Numbered from the stretch's first letter, positions 1-9,214 are shown. The stretch is DNA of 64,000 bases from Mesorhizobium sp. YIM 152430 (GCF_029210365.1 NZ_JARGES010000056.1:248001-312000), one strand, 5' to 3'. Notes: generated from the letters alone by a model not told the origin. Translations and numbers: made by a program.

Positions 1-513
1 GTTTTCGCCGCGACCCTACTCTTCTATTTCTGGAATTCCGCGCGCACCAAGATCGGCGAGGGATTTTTCGGATTTTTCTCCATCTCGGACAACGCCTACT
101 ACCAGATCGCCCTTCCAGCCGTGGAAGCGGCCGGCGGCGACGTTTCCCAGGTCCCGTTCCTGCCCTGGGGATTGATGGTGTGGGCCGGCACCTATGCCGA
201 GTTCATCCTGCCCTTCCTCATCGTGGTGGGGCTGGCGACGCGCATCGCGGCGCTCGGCATGATCTGCTTCGTGATCGTGCAGAGCGCCGTCGACATTTTC
301 GTTCATCAGGTGGGGGCGGAAACGACGGGCGCGCTTTTCGACCGCTTTTCCGACGGACTGATCGCCGATCAGCGCCTGTTCTGGGCTTTTCTGTTCACCA
401 TCCTGGTGGTGAAGGGCGCGGGCGCGCTGTCACTGGATGCGATCATCCTGAAACGCACAGCGGCGCCCGCAAGGGGCGCCGCTGGATCGTCGCGGATCGC
501 TCAGATCAGTTGA
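1..513 (+). CDS. DoxX-family membrane protein, C-terminal part (5' end off the window)
   Basis: The reading frame is open from base 1, so the start lies upstream and only 170 residues are seen. The visible part has hydrophobic stretches typical of the small four-helix DoxX/YphA family: an FYFWNSARTKIG segment, a central helix around AEFILPFLIVVGLATRIAAL and a last helix around FWAFLFTILVVKGAGALSLD. DoxX proteins are inner-membrane proteins often linked to redox or thiol stress, but this copy has no assigned substrate. Its 3' end overlaps the convergent hsp20 gene by 8 bases. Family assignment rests on topology and the conserved GAGALSLD-type end; function is unknown. Confidence 0.7.
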   Translation, partial: VFAATLLFYFWNSARTKIGEGFFGFFSISDNAYYQIALPAVEAAGGDVSQVPFLPWGLMVWAGTYAEFILPFLIVVGLATRIAALGMICFVIVQSAVDIFVHQVGAETTGALFDRFSDGLIADQRLFWAFLFTILVVKGAGALSLDAIILKRTAAPARGAAGSSRIAQIS

Positions 514-970
514 CCGCCTGACCCTCGATCTGCTTGGTCGAAGCCGGGGCCGGCTGGATCTCGATCTTGCGCGGCTTCATCTCTTCCGGCACCGAGCGCT
601 TGAGGTCGATGTGCAGGAGGCCGTTCTTCAACAAGGCGCCGACGACCTCGACATGGTCTGCAAGCTGGAAGCGGCGCTCGAAGGCCCGCGCGGCGATGCC
701 CCGATGCAGGAATTCGGACGCCTCGTCCTGCGTTTCCGGCTTCTCGCCCTTGATGGTCAGCACGTTGCGATGGGCCTCGATCGAGATGTCGTCTTCGGCA
801 AAGCCGGCGACGGCCATCGAGATGCGATAGGCATCCTCGCCGGTGCGCTCGATATTATAGGGCGGATAGGACTGGCCATTATCGGGCTGCGCCAGGGAAT
901 CGAGCATCGTGAAGAGGCGATCAAAACCGACGGTCGAACGATAGAGCGGCGAAAAATCAACGTGACGCAT
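506..970 (-). CDS. Small heat-shock protein Hsp20 (IbpA type)
   Basis: A 154-residue alpha-crystallin chaperone that binds unfolding proteins in the cytoplasm during heat stress. The N-terminus MRHVDFSPLYRSTVGFDRLF and the YPPYNIERTGEDAYRI entry into the alpha-crystallin domain are typical of rhizobial IbpA proteins; the domain continues through GIAARAFERRFQLADHVEV and LLHIDLKRSVPEE. The open frame continues upstream, but the ATG at 970 is chosen because the family starts there, GGAG lies 8 bases ahead and a thermometer-like hairpin covers that GGAG. It is convergent with the doxX fragment. Confidence 0.93.
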   Translation of the reverse strand: MRHVDFSPLYRSTVGFDRLFTMLDSLAQPDNGQSYPPYNIERTGEDAYRISMAVAGFAEDDISIEAHRNVLTIKGEKPETQDEASEFLHRGIAARAFERRFQLADHVEVVGALLKNGLLHIDLKRSVPEEMKPRKIEIQPAPASTKQIEGQAVN

Positions 971-1080
971 GGTCTGTTCTCCAGTTGAGCAACATGGTTT
1001 GCGAGTGGAGCATCCGTGGGAAAACGCTTTGCGTCTTTCCGGTCGATGTCCAGCGGCCCCGAAAATCGGCGACCGCAAGC
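971..1080 (-). promoter_or_regulatory. ROSE-like RNA thermometer in the hsp20 leader
   Basis: Read on the minus strand, the bases just before the hsp20 ATG (976-993) can fold as GUU-G-CUC, loop AACUG, GAG-AAC. CUC pairs with the GAG of the ribosome-binding site, GUU pairs with AAC, and one G is bulged. A UUGCU strand with an unpaired G opposite the Shine-Dalgarno sequence is the signature of ROSE elements, which melt on heating to allow translation. The upstream 85 bases can form further stems that I did not fold rigorously. The hairpin is read directly; the thermosensor role is inferred from the family. Confidence 0.75.
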
Positions 1081-1082
1081 CA

Positions 1083-1112
1083 AATGTGGTTTTTCGCCTG
1101 CCCGCTTTCAAG
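1083..1112 (-). promoter_or_regulatory. Possible heat-shock promoter of hsp20
   Basis: On the minus strand, CTTGAA (1107-1112) is followed after 17 bases by CCACAT (1084-1089). CTTGAA is the usual -35 of alphaproteobacterial sigma-70 and RpoH promoters, and the -10 resembles the CCAnnT core of RpoH promoters. Transcription would start near 1075 and give a leader of about 105 nt, the normal size of a ROSE leader. This is an inference from spacing. Confidence 0.4.
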
Positions 1113-1179
1113 AGTTCGGCGCACGCCCTGCCGATGAACCGAAAATGAACCGGCGCTTCGGATTTCATTCAGCCCGGCG

Positions 1180-1325
1180 GCGATAGTTTCGGCTCATCGA
1201 ATTCGAACAGGCGGCCCTCAAGCCACTGGTCGTCTCCGAAGCCGGACCGGGTGTAACGTCCCTTCCTCCCGGTTCGTCAGAGGCCGGAAGCGTCCCACAA
1301 GGATCTTCCGGCCTTACTTTTTTCC
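1180..1325 (+). ncRNA. Candidate small RNA ending in a strong terminator
   Basis: There is no convincing ORF between hsp20 and the hydrolase gene, yet a textbook plus-strand terminator sits at 1282-1323 with no plus-strand gene in the 760 bases before it (doxX ends at 513). The region before the stem contains CCCTTCCTCCCGG, an anti-Shine-Dalgarno type sequence like those in loops of rhizobial trans-acting sRNAs. The 5' end is not defined and no clear promoter was found. It could equally be a leftover terminator or the end of a leader. Confidence 0.3.
1282..1323 (+). terminator. Rho-independent terminator
   Basis: GGCCGGAAG (1282-1290) and CTTCCGGCC (1305-1313) form a perfect 9-bp stem, followed by TTACTTTTTT. 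The T-run marks it as terminating plus-strand transcription. Confidence 0.8.
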
Positions 1326-1407
1326 GGCCCGCCGATTCGATTGTCTTTGCCTTTGGGCTTGCCGCTTTCTATCACGGCACGACAATCAGACAGGCAGACG
1401 CTGCTTC

Positions 1408-2367
1408 ATGGCCGACCAGATTTTCGCCAGTGCCGGCAATCCCCTCCCCGATAATGCCCACACCGGAACGTTTCTGGGCAAGGGAAAGGTCAAGCTGCGT
1501 TACGCGCGCTTTGCCGCGACGGGCCGTCCGCTCAAGGGCACCGTGCTGATCTTTCCCGGCCGCAACGAGGCGATCGAGAAATATTTCGAGACCATCGGCG
1601 AATTGCAGGCGCGCGGTTTCGGCGTCGCCATCTTCGACTGGCGCGGCCAGGGCGGATCGCAGCGCCTGACGCGCAATCCGCGTCGCGGCTATGTTCGCTC
1701 CTTCGACGACCACGTCGCCGACATCGAGCGCTTCATGGAGCACATCCTCCTGCCGGACTGCCGCGCACCGTTCTATCTGATCGGCCATTCGACCGGCGCG
1801 CTGGCCGCGCTTGTCGCCTCGCGCAAGCTCACCAACCGCATCCGCCGCATGGTGCTGCTTGCCCCGCTCCTGACGCTGGAGCGCATCCCCGTGGGCATGG
1901 CGACGCTCCGGCGCGCGACCGGCATTCTGACCTGGCTCGGCTTCGGACGGATGTTTCTCGCCCGCGGCCAGCGACGGCCGGCCAAACAGATCTTCGAGGG
2001 CAATATCGTGACGAGCGACCCCGACCGCTTCGCACGCAACCAGGCGATCTACGAGGAGCATCCCGCGCTCGGGCTCGGCGCGACAACGGTCGGCTGGGTC
2101 CATGCCGCGACCGTCGCTTCGGCGCGCGTCCACGAACGCGATTTCCTGCGCAACCACCGCATCCCGACACTGCTGGTCGCTGCCGGCGCCGACACGCTGG
2201 TCTCGACGCCGGCGATCGAAGCCTATGCGCGGCAGTTGCGGGGCGCCTCGCTCGTCACCATCGACGGCGCGAGGCACGAAATCTTGCAGGAGCAGGACCG
2301 TTACCGCGAACAGTTCTGGGCGGCGTTCGACGCCTTCGTTCCAGGCGAGGTGCCGGAACTGGCCTAG
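1408..2367 (+). CDS. Alpha/beta hydrolase, lysophospholipase (PldB/serine aminopeptidase S33) type
   Basis: A 319-residue cytoplasmic hydrolase. The nucleophile elbow GHSTG places the catalytic serine near residue 128, the acid is the Asp of AGADTLVS near 261, and the base is His290 in GARHEIL. LIFPGRNEAIEKYFE and FDWRGQGGS (oxyanion-hole region) are typical of the lysophospholipase L2/monoacylglycerol lipase group. No signal peptide is seen. The true substrate cannot be read from sequence; a lipid ester or similar is likely. It is convergent with the GGDEF-EAL gene, with only 4 bases between stops. Confidence 0.88.
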   Translation: MADQIFASAGNPLPDNAHTGTFLGKGKVKLRYARFAATGRPLKGTVLIFPGRNEAIEKYFETIGELQARGFGVAIFDWRGQGGSQRLTRNPRRGYVRSFDDHVADIERFMEHILLPDCRAPFYLIGHSTGALAALVASRKLTNRIRRMVLLAPLLTLERIPVGMATLRRATGILTWLGFGRMFLARGQRRPAKQIFEGNIVTSDPDRFARNQAIYEEHPALGLGATTVGWVHAATVASARVHERDFLRNHRIPTLLVAAGADTLVSTPAIEAYARQLRGASLVTIDGARHEILQEQDRYREQFWAAFDAFVPGEVPELA

Positions 2368-2371
2368 CCGC

Positions 2372-4684
2372 TCAGGAACGGCCGTCGGACCAGCGGACGC
2401 TCTTGAGTTCCTTGGCGAAGGGCCAGGTCGTGTGCGCCATGGTCTCGATGCCGGATGCGGTCAATGCCGCACCGAACAAAAAGCCCTGCAAGAGGTCGGG
2501 CTTGATGTGCTCGGCAAGCGTCTTCAATTGCTCGAAAGTTTCCACGCCCTCGATCGTCACCGTCAGGCCGAGCGGGCGCGACATGTTGACGATGCCGCGC
2601 AGAAGTTCGAGCGCGCGGTCGTTCTGGGTCACGTCGATCAGGAAGGATCTGTCGATCTTGATCTTGTCGAGCGGCAGCGTGTGCAGATAGCTGAGCGACG
2701 AATAGCCGGTGCCGAAATCGTCGAGCGCGATTCTGACGCCGATCGTCTTCATTTCCTCGATGTAGCGGCGCGTCATTGCCTTGTCGTCGAGAAGCGCCGT
2801 CTCGGTCACTTCGATTTCGAGGCGGCGCGGGCAAAGGCCGCTGCGGTCGAGCGCGCGGCGGACATGGTCGATGATGTCGGCGGAGCGGAAATCCTTGGCG
2901 GACAGATTGACCGAAACGCCGATATGCTCGGGCCAGCGCGCGCATTGCAGCGTTGCCGCCTCGAGAACGAAATGGCTGATCTCGGAGACGATGCCCATCT
3001 CCTCGGCGAGCGGGATGAACACGGCCGGCGAGATCGGCCCGAGTTCGGGATGATCCCAGCGGCACAGCGCCTCGCAGGTCGAAATCTGCATCGTCTCCAT
3101 CGCCACGATGGGCTGGTAGACGACGCGCAGCCCCTTGGCGGCGATGGCCGAGCGCAAGTCGGCCTTCAATATCTGCTTGCGGCGGAACGCCTGGTCCATC
3201 TCGTCTTCGAACAGGTGCCAGGACGCCTTGCCGAGTTCCTTGGCTTTGTAGAGCGCAAGATCGGCCTTCACCACCATGCCATCGACATCGGCGCCATGGA
3301 CCGGCGACAGGACGGCGCCGGCGGATGCCTGAATGAGCAGTGCGTGGCCGGCGACGTCGACGTCGCCCTTGAGCGCGGCGAAGATGCCGTTCATCCGCGT
3401 CGCGAACGCCTCATGGTCGTGAATGTCGTCGAAATAGATCGCGAACTCGTCGCCGCCGAACCGGCTGACGACGATGTCCTCGCTCTGGAACTGCCGCAAT
3501 TTGTCGGCGACGGCATAGATCAGCCCGTCACCGACGGGATGTCCGAGCGTATCATTGACCGTCTTGAAGTCGTCGAGATCGAACACGGCCAGGCCGATCG
3601 TGCGGCGGCGGTCGCCTACGGCGACGGCTTCGGCGACGAGTTCGTTGAAATATTCGCGATTGGGCAGACCGGTCAGGCCGTCATAGCGGGCCATGTAGCG
3701 GATCTTGTCTTCCGATTCGACGCGCTGCGTCACCTCCTCGAACGTGATCACGCCGAGCTCGTCGCGGCCCGAGCGTGCGGCGAATTCGAGAAAGCGGCTA
3801 TCGGTCAGTTTCAGGAGGAGCTTGCGGTCGCGCCCTTCCCGGATCGCCTTCATGAGCTCGACATCGGCGAAATTGGCGTCCGCCGTGGACAGCCGTCCGC
3901 TCGCGGCGACACGCAGGAGCAGCGCCTTCAAGGTCCGGTTCTGAAGCTGCGAGGCATCCTCGAAGCCGAGCGCGGACGCCGCCTGGCTGTTCGCCACCAC
4001 CACCTTGCCCTCCGGGCTCAGCATGACGAGCCCATGCGGCATGGTGTTCAGCGCGCGGTCGAAGCGCTGCGCCAGATATTTCGAGTTCCGCTCCTCCGAA
4101 ATCGCCGCGAACAGCATCGTGCGCACGTTCTCCGCCATCTTGGCGATGATGAACATGAACGGGATGATGTAGAGACCGAGAACGAAATAGTTGAGGCTGC
4201 CCTTGAGGATCAGGCCGAGCGCGATCGGCAGCACGCCGGTGACGGCGAGCACCGCGACCATGCGCTTCGAGCCGTAATTGCGCCCAACGATGGTGACGGA
4301 GCCGCCCATGATGACGGCGACGGCGGCAAGCTCGCCGAACGCGTCCGGGATCAGCACGATGGAGGTGAAGCAGAACGCTCCCGCACAGGCGCCCTGGATC
4401 GCACCGCCGATAATGTAGGATCGTTCCGCCTCCCGTGCCGAGGGGACGTCGACGATCGCATTGGTCTTCTGCACCCTGCGGATGGTCCAGTATCGGTAAA
4501 AGGCGGACAGGAACAGGGCGGCGGCCAGCCCGGCATAGACCAGGCTTTCCGTCGTGCGATAGACGAGAAGCGCAATGAGCCCCTGGCACAGGCCGCCGAT
4601 CAGCAGGATGCCCGGATCGTTGAACAACGACCGGACGAAGCCGACATAGATATCCTGTGGAACTGAGTTTCTGGCGTTTTTCAA
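2372..4684 (-). CDS. Membrane GGDEF-EAL cyclic-di-GMP signalling protein
   Basis: 770 residues with several hydrophobic segments in roughly the first 200, then a PAS-like region (about 215-330), a GGDEF domain and an EAL domain. The GGDEF motif is intact (SRFGGDEFAIYF, near 408), so diguanylate cyclase activity is possible. The EAL part keeps CEALCRWDHP (near 535) and DDFGTGYSSLSYL, so phosphodiesterase activity is possible too. The net direction cannot be decided from sequence. It is a stand-alone gene at the inner membrane. Confidence 0.93.
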   Translation of the reverse strand: MKNARNSVPQDIYVGFVRSLFNDPGILLIGGLCQGLIALLVYRTTESLVYAGLAAALFLSAFYRYWTIRRVQKTNAIVDVPSAREAERSYIIGGAIQGACAGAFCFTSIVLIPDAFGELAAVAVIMGGSVTIVGRNYGSKRMVAVLAVTGVLPIALGLILKGSLNYFVLGLYIIPFMFIIAKMAENVRTMLFAAISEERNSKYLAQRFDRALNTMPHGLVMLSPEGKVVVANSQAASALGFEDASQLQNRTLKALLLRVAASGRLSTADANFADVELMKAIREGRDRKLLLKLTDSRFLEFAARSGRDELGVITFEEVTQRVESEDKIRYMARYDGLTGLPNREYFNELVAEAVAVGDRRRTIGLAVFDLDDFKTVNDTLGHPVGDGLIYAVADKLRQFQSEDIVVSRFGGDEFAIYFDDIHDHEAFATRMNGIFAALKGDVDVAGHALLIQASAGAVLSPVHGADVDGMVVKADLALYKAKELGKASWHLFEDEMDQAFRRKQILKADLRSAIAAKGLRVVYQPIVAMETMQISTCEALCRWDHPELGPISPAVFIPLAEEMGIVSEISHFVLEAATLQCARWPEHIGVSVNLSAKDFRSADIIDHVRRALDRSGLCPRRLEIEVTETALLDDKAMTRRYIEEMKTIGVRIALDDFGTGYSSLSYLHTLPLDKIKIDRSFLIDVTQNDRALELLRGIVNMSRPLGLTVTIEGVETFEQLKTLAEHIKPDLLQGFLFGAALTASGIETMAHTTWPFAKELKSVRWSDGRS

Positions 4685-4764
4685 CTCGGGGTCCTGGTTT
4701 CTGCCGGCCTTAGCAGTGCCAGAACCCCCTTAAATATTCATTGATGTGCAATGATGGTAAGTCT

Positions 4765-7700
4765 TCACTCCGCCGCTTGGAGGCGGGAGGCGGCAGGCGC
4801 CGCCTTGAGCCGCTCGACGAGGCGAGCGTGTTCGGCCAGCGCCTTCGCGGCGTTTGCCGCCTTGACGTGACCGAAGCCGCGAATGGTCTGCGGCAATGAC
4901 GCCAGGGCCGTCGCCTCGACGATGCGCCCCGGCGCGACGAGCGAGCGGATCAGTTCGAGATCGCGCTCATAGGCCGCAAGCAGCGTGCGCTCGTGACGCC
5001 GTTCGGCCGTATAGCCGAAGAGGTCGAACGGCGTTCCGCGCAGGCCCTTGAGCCTCGCCAGCAGGCCGAACGCCTTCAACATCCAAGGCCCGAAGCTCGA
5101 CTTGCGCGCCAAGCCGTCGGAGCCCTTCCGGCCGAGGATCGGCGGGGCCATGTGGAACTCTAGCCGATCATAATCGGCAAATTCGCGCGCAAGCTGGCGC
5201 TTAAAATTCCCGTCCGTATAAAGCCGCGCGACTTCATATTCGTCCTTGATCGCCATCAGCTTGAAAAGGCCGCGTGCGACCGCTTCGCTGAGCGCGGTCG
5301 AACCCGGCAGGGCGGACTGCTCGGCGGCACGAACGGATTCCACCTGTCGCCGGTAGCGGCTTGCATAGGCGGCGTTCTGATAGTCGCTGAGGAACTCGGC
5401 TCGCCGGTCGACGATTTCCTCCAGCGTCTCGCTGAGCTTCGTCACGCGCGTCGCGCCGGCTTCGACGATTTCGGCGATCTCCTGCGGTTTCACCGCTGCG
5501 CGGCGACCCCAGCGGAATGCCTGAACGTTCATCGCAACCGCCTGGCCGTTGAGCTCGATGGCCTTTTCGATCGCCTCGGCGCCGAGCGGCAATGCGCCAT
5601 GCTGATAGGCGAAGCCGAGCATGAACATGTTGGCCGCGAGTGCATTGCCGAACAGCGTCTGCGCGGCGCGCGTGGCATCGAAGAAATGCGCGTTCTGCTC
5701 GCCGACGGCCTTGGTTATGGCCCGCTTGACGCGCTCGACCGGCAGCGAGAAATCGGCCGAGCGGGTGAAATCGCCCGGCATGACCTCGGCGGTGTTGCCG
5801 ACGAAGACCGTCTTCCCCTCGCGCACGGAGGAGAGAATCTTGGCGCTGCCCGAGACGACGAGATCGCAGCCGAGAACCATGTCCGCCTTTCCCGCCGAGA
5901 CGCGGATGGCGTGGATGTCCTCGGGCGTTTTCGCGATGCGCATATGGCTGAAGACGGCGCCGCCCTTTTGCGCCAGACCCGCCATGTCGATGACCCCGCA
6001 GCCCTTGCCTTCCAGATGAGCCGCCATGCCGATGACCGCGCCGATGGTGACGACGCCGGTGCCGCCTATCCCGTCGACGATGCCGGACCAGCCGCTTTCC
6101 AGCGAGGCAAGGCGCGGCTCGGCCACGCCGTCCAGCGGATCGGCGCCGCCCGCGCGCCCCTCGGCCTTGCGGATCTTGGCGCCATGGACGGTGACGAAGG
6201 ACGGGCAGAAGCCGTTGACGCAGGAAAAATCCTTGTTGCAGGACGATTGATCGATGCGCCGCTTGCGGCCGAACTCGGTTTCGAGCGGCTGCACGGAAAC
6301 GCAGTTGGACTTCACGCCGCAATCGCCGCAGCCTTCGCAGACGAGTTCGTTGATGATGACGCGCTTGTCGGGATCGGGAAACGTGCCGCGCTTGCGCCGG
6401 CGGCGTTTCTCCGCGGCGCAGGTCTGGTCGTAGAGCAGCACCGAGACGCCCTTGACGTCGCGCAACTCGCGCTGGACGGCATCGAGATCGTCGCGGTGAT
6501 GGATCGTGGCTCCCGCCGGGAACTGGACGCGCCCGCCATATTTGTCCGGCTCGTCGGTGACGATGGCGATGCGCTCGACGCCCTCGCCGCGCACCTGGTT
6601 GGCGATCATGTCGACGGTCAGGCCGCCTTCATGCGGCTGCCCGCCGGTCATCGCGACGGCATCGTTATAGAGGATCTTGTAGGTGATGTTGGCATCCGAG
6701 GCGAGCGCGAAGCGCAGCGCCAGCGAGCCGGAATGGTTGTAGGTGCCGTCGCCGAGATTCTGGAAGATGTGCTCGCGCTTGGAGAACGGTGCCTGGCCGA
6801 CCCATTGCGCGCCCTCGCCGCCCATGGCGGTGAAGCCGACCGTGCTGCGGTCCATCCACAGCGACATGAAATGGCAGCCGATGCCGGCGGCGGCGATCGA
6901 GCCTTCCGGCACCTTGGTCGAGGAATTGTGCGGGCAGCCCGAGCAGAAATAGGGCGTACGGTTCGAGACGTTCTGCGTCTCGGCCATCATCGCCTGGAAC
7001 TGGCGCATCTGGGCGACGCGGGCGGCGATTTCCTCCGAATGACCGATGGTGCGCAGGACGCGTTCGCCGATGGCGATGGCGATGTCGTTCGGATCGAGCG
7101 CGCCGCGCGCCGGGAACAGCCAGTCGCCGCGTTCGTCCTTCTTGCCGACGATTTCAGGCTGCATCGCGGTGCCGTAGAGGTTCTCGCGCATCTGCACCTC
7201 GATCAGCGAGCGCTTTTCCTCGACGACGATGATGGATTCGAGGCCGTTGGCGAACTGGCTGATGTGCTCGTAGTCGAGCGGCCACGGACAGGCGACCTTG
7301 AACAGGCGGATGCCGAGCTGGTTGGCGCGCGCCTCGTCGATGCCGATGTCGTCGAGCGCCTGGCGGACGTCGAGATAGGACTTTCCGACCGTGATGATGC
7401 CGATCCGGGCGTTCGAGCCGCCCGAATAGACGATGCGGTTCAAGGGATTGGCGCGGATGAAGGCGGCGGCGGCGGTGCGCTTGTATTCGTGGAGCCGCGC
7501 CTCCTGCCCCATCTGGTCGATCTCGTGACGGATGGAAAGCCCGCCCTGCGGCATCTCGAATTCGGGCAGCGTGATGTTCACCCGGTCGAACGAGACGTCG
7601 ACCGAGGCGGTCGATTCGATGTTGTCCTTGACGCATTTCATCGCCGACCAGACGCCGGCGAAGCGTGACAATGCGTAGCCGTAGAGGCCGTAATCGACAA

Positions 7701-8235
7701 GTTCCTGAACGCCGGCCGGGTTGAAGATCGGGCTCATCGTGTCGACGAAGAGGAATTCCGTCGCATGAGCGTTGGTTGAGGATTCGGCCGTGTGGTCGTC
7801 GCCCATCAGCGCCAGAACGCCGCCATGTGGCGAGGTGCCGGCGAGATTTGCGTGCCGGAAGACGTCGCCGGAGCGGTCGACGCCGGGGCCCTTGCCGTAC
7901 CAGAGCGCGAAGACGCCGTCATGCCTGCCTTCGCCGAGCAATTCGGTCTGCTGCGAGCCCCAGCAGGCCGTCGCGGCCAGTTCCTCGTTGAGTCCCGCCT
8001 GGAAGACGATGTCGGATTGCTGGAGTTCGCGCCTGGCCTTCCAGAGCTGCTGGTCGAGACCGCCAAGCGGCGAGCCGCGATAGCCCGAGACGAAGCCGGC
8101 GGTGGACAGGCCCGCGCGCCGGTCGCGCTCGCGCTGCATCATCAACATGCGCACAATGGCTTGTGCGCCTGAAATGAAGATGCGCTCCTTCGACAGGTCG
8201 TATTTGTCGTTCAGCGCGACATCGTGCAGCGTCAT
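4765..8235 (-). CDS. Indolepyruvate ferredoxin oxidoreductase, fused alpha-beta (IorAB) form
   Basis: A 1156-residue fused enzyme that oxidatively decarboxylates aryl-pyruvates or other 2-oxo acids to acyl-CoA with thiamine diphosphate and ferredoxin. The N-terminal domain (GYRGSPLGGLDQQLW) is the pyrimidine-binding half. The TPP/metal motif is around 490 (QNLGDGTYNHSG and NDAVAMTGGQPHEGG). Cysteine clusters for Fe-S centres lie around 630-690 (VCEGCGDCGVKSNC, SSCNKDFSCVNGFCP). The gamma-type domain follows (GIGGTGVVTIG), then a C-terminal extension typical of the long proteobacterial proteins. The divergent TRAP transporter suggests an imported oxo acid as substrate. Confidence 0.92.
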   Translation of the reverse strand: MTLHDVALNDKYDLSKERIFISGAQAIVRMLMMQRERDRRAGLSTAGFVSGYRGSPLGGLDQQLWKARRELQQSDIVFQAGLNEELAATACWGSQQTELLGEGRHDGVFALWYGKGPGVDRSGDVFRHANLAGTSPHGGVLALMGDDHTAESSTNAHATEFLFVDTMSPIFNPAGVQELVDYGLYGYALSRFAGVWSAMKCVKDNIESTASVDVSFDRVNITLPEFEMPQGGLSIRHEIDQMGQEARLHEYKRTAAAAFIRANPLNRIVYSGGSNARIGIITVGKSYLDVRQALDDIGIDEARANQLGIRLFKVACPWPLDYEHISQFANGLESIIVVEEKRSLIEVQMRENLYGTAMQPEIVGKKDERGDWLFPARGALDPNDIAIAIGERVLRTIGHSEEIAARVAQMRQFQAMMAETQNVSNRTPYFCSGCPHNSSTKVPEGSIAAAGIGCHFMSLWMDRSTVGFTAMGGEGAQWVGQAPFSKREHIFQNLGDGTYNHSGSLALRFALASDANITYKILYNDAVAMTGGQPHEGGLTVDMIANQVRGEGVERIAIVTDEPDKYGGRVQFPAGATIHHRDDLDAVQRELRDVKGVSVLLYDQTCAAEKRRRRKRGTFPDPDKRVIINELVCEGCGDCGVKSNCVSVQPLETEFGRKRRIDQSSCNKDFSCVNGFCPSFVTVHGAKIRKAEGRAGGADPLDGVAEPRLASLESGWSGIVDGIGGTGVVTIGAVIGMAAHLEGKGCGVIDMAGLAQKGGAVFSHMRIAKTPEDIHAIRVSAGKADMVLGCDLVVSGSAKILSSVREGKTVFVGNTAEVMPGDFTRSADFSLPVERVKRAITKAVGEQNAHFFDATRAAQTLFGNALAANMFMLGFAYQHGALPLGAEAIEKAIELNGQAVAMNVQAFRWGRRAAVKPQEIAEIVEAGATRVTKLSETLEEIVDRRAEFLSDYQNAAYASRYRRQVESVRAAEQSALPGSTALSEAVARGLFKLMAIKDEYEVARLYTDGNFKRQLAREFADYDRLEFHMAPPILGRKGSDGLARKSSFGPWMLKAFGLLARLKGLRGTPFDLFGYTAERRHERTLLAAYERDLELIRSLVAPGRIVEATALASLPQTIRGFGHVKAANAAKALAEHARLVERLKAAPAASRLQAAE

Positions 8236-8656
8236 TGGCAGTTCCTCCCGCTCGTTTGACCTCGAAAGGTCACCCTGGCTGACCCAATTTCGAACCGCTG
8301 TCCGCCATTCGTCAAACCTTTTCGCAACGGCAGCGAAAAGAGCAACACCTGTAAACGATCACATCATGACACGGTAACATTATGTCGTGCCGTGCGACCG
8401 CCTTGTCTCGTTGTGTCACGAGAGGGCTTTGTTTGCTCCAGCAAAGCTGATAGAGGACGCCCCGCAGGCGCTGCGGGAACCGGTTCGGGGCTGTGCAGCA
8501 GCGTGCATTCCGAAAATCCGGGAACGAGATGGCCGGCACAAAAGACCGTTCAAGGTTGCCGGCACGAAAATCGGGGGGCCTGATGTTCCACGCCAACGCA
8601 TATGGCGCCAATGGGCGGCACGAAGGTGCGACGCGCGCCTCGGGGAGAAACCTGCA
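8236..8656. promoter_or_regulatory. Divergent intergenic region, IorAB / TRAP transporter
   Basis: 421 bases without a gene I can support. It must hold the promoters for both divergent units. The clearest element is TCTCGT-tgtgtc-ACGAGA at 8406-8423, a perfect 6-6-6 inverted repeat suited to a dimeric repressor. The long leader before dctQ (to GGGGAGA at 8641-8647) is GC-rich and contains a spurious open frame. Confidence 0.3.
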
Positions 8657-9214
8657 ATGCGGATTCTAGCAGCTTTGGTGCGCGCGATCGGCGGTCTCAA
8701 CTGGCTGATCGGCAATGTGTTTTCTTGGCTTGCTCTGGCGATCGTCCTGGTCTGCTTCACGGTCGTCGTTCAGCGCTACGTCTTCTCGACAACGCAACTG
8801 TGGATGCAGGACCTCTATGTCTGGCTGAACGGCGCGATGTTCACCGCAGTCGCCGGTTTCGCGCTCCTGCGCAACGACCATGTGCGCGTCGACATCTTCT
8901 ACAGGCCCGCCTCCACGCGCACCAAGGCGATCATCGACATCATCGGCGTCGTCCTGTTCCTGTTGCCGTTCTGCTTCGTCGTCTATGCCTACGGGATCAC
9001 CTTCGTGCAGCGCTCCTGGCGCATCTACGAAGCCTCGGCCAATCCGGGCGGCTTGAGGGGCCTTTTCATCCTCAAATCCTTCATCATCGTCTTTGCCGCA
9101 CTGATCGCGTTGCAGGGCGTCGCCATGGTGTTACGGTCCATTCTCGTGCTCGCGCGAAGCGAACACCTGCTTCCGGCCGATCTGCGCTACGAATCCGACG
9201 GGAGCTCCCACTGA
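8657..9214 (+). CDS. TRAP transporter small permease (DctQ type)
   Basis: 185 residues with four predicted membrane helices (WLIGNVFSWLALAIVLVCFTVV, a WLNGAMFTAVAGFALL segment, IIGVVLFLLPFCFVVYAYG, and FIIVFAALIALQGVAMVL). The start at 8657 follows GGGGAGA with good spacing and begins just before the first helix; the frame is open further upstream. It resembles the FcbT2-type small subunits of 2-oxo-acid or chloroaromatic-acid TRAP systems. Its stop overlaps the dctM start by one base, so the two are translationally coupled. Confidence 0.9.
   Translation: MRILAALVRAIGGLNWLIGNVFSWLALAIVLVCFTVVVQRYVFSTTQLWMQDLYVWLNGAMFTAVAGFALLRNDHVRVDIFYRPASTRTKAIIDIIGVVLFLLPFCFVVYAYGITFVQRSWRIYEASANPGGLRGLFILKSFIIVFAALIALQGVAMVLRSILVLARSEHLLPADLRYESDGSSH

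Noticed and set aside
2102-4666. An 854-codon plus-strand open frame antisense to the GGDEF-EAL gene
   Set aside because: It mirrors a gene with complete catalytic motifs on the other strand; its translation is Arg/Asp/Glu-rich with no domain, as expected of antisense frames in high-GC DNA.
5599-7668. A 689-codon open frame antisense to the indolepyruvate oxidoreductase gene
   Set aside because: Same reasoning: no domain, and codon use is that of a complementary strand.
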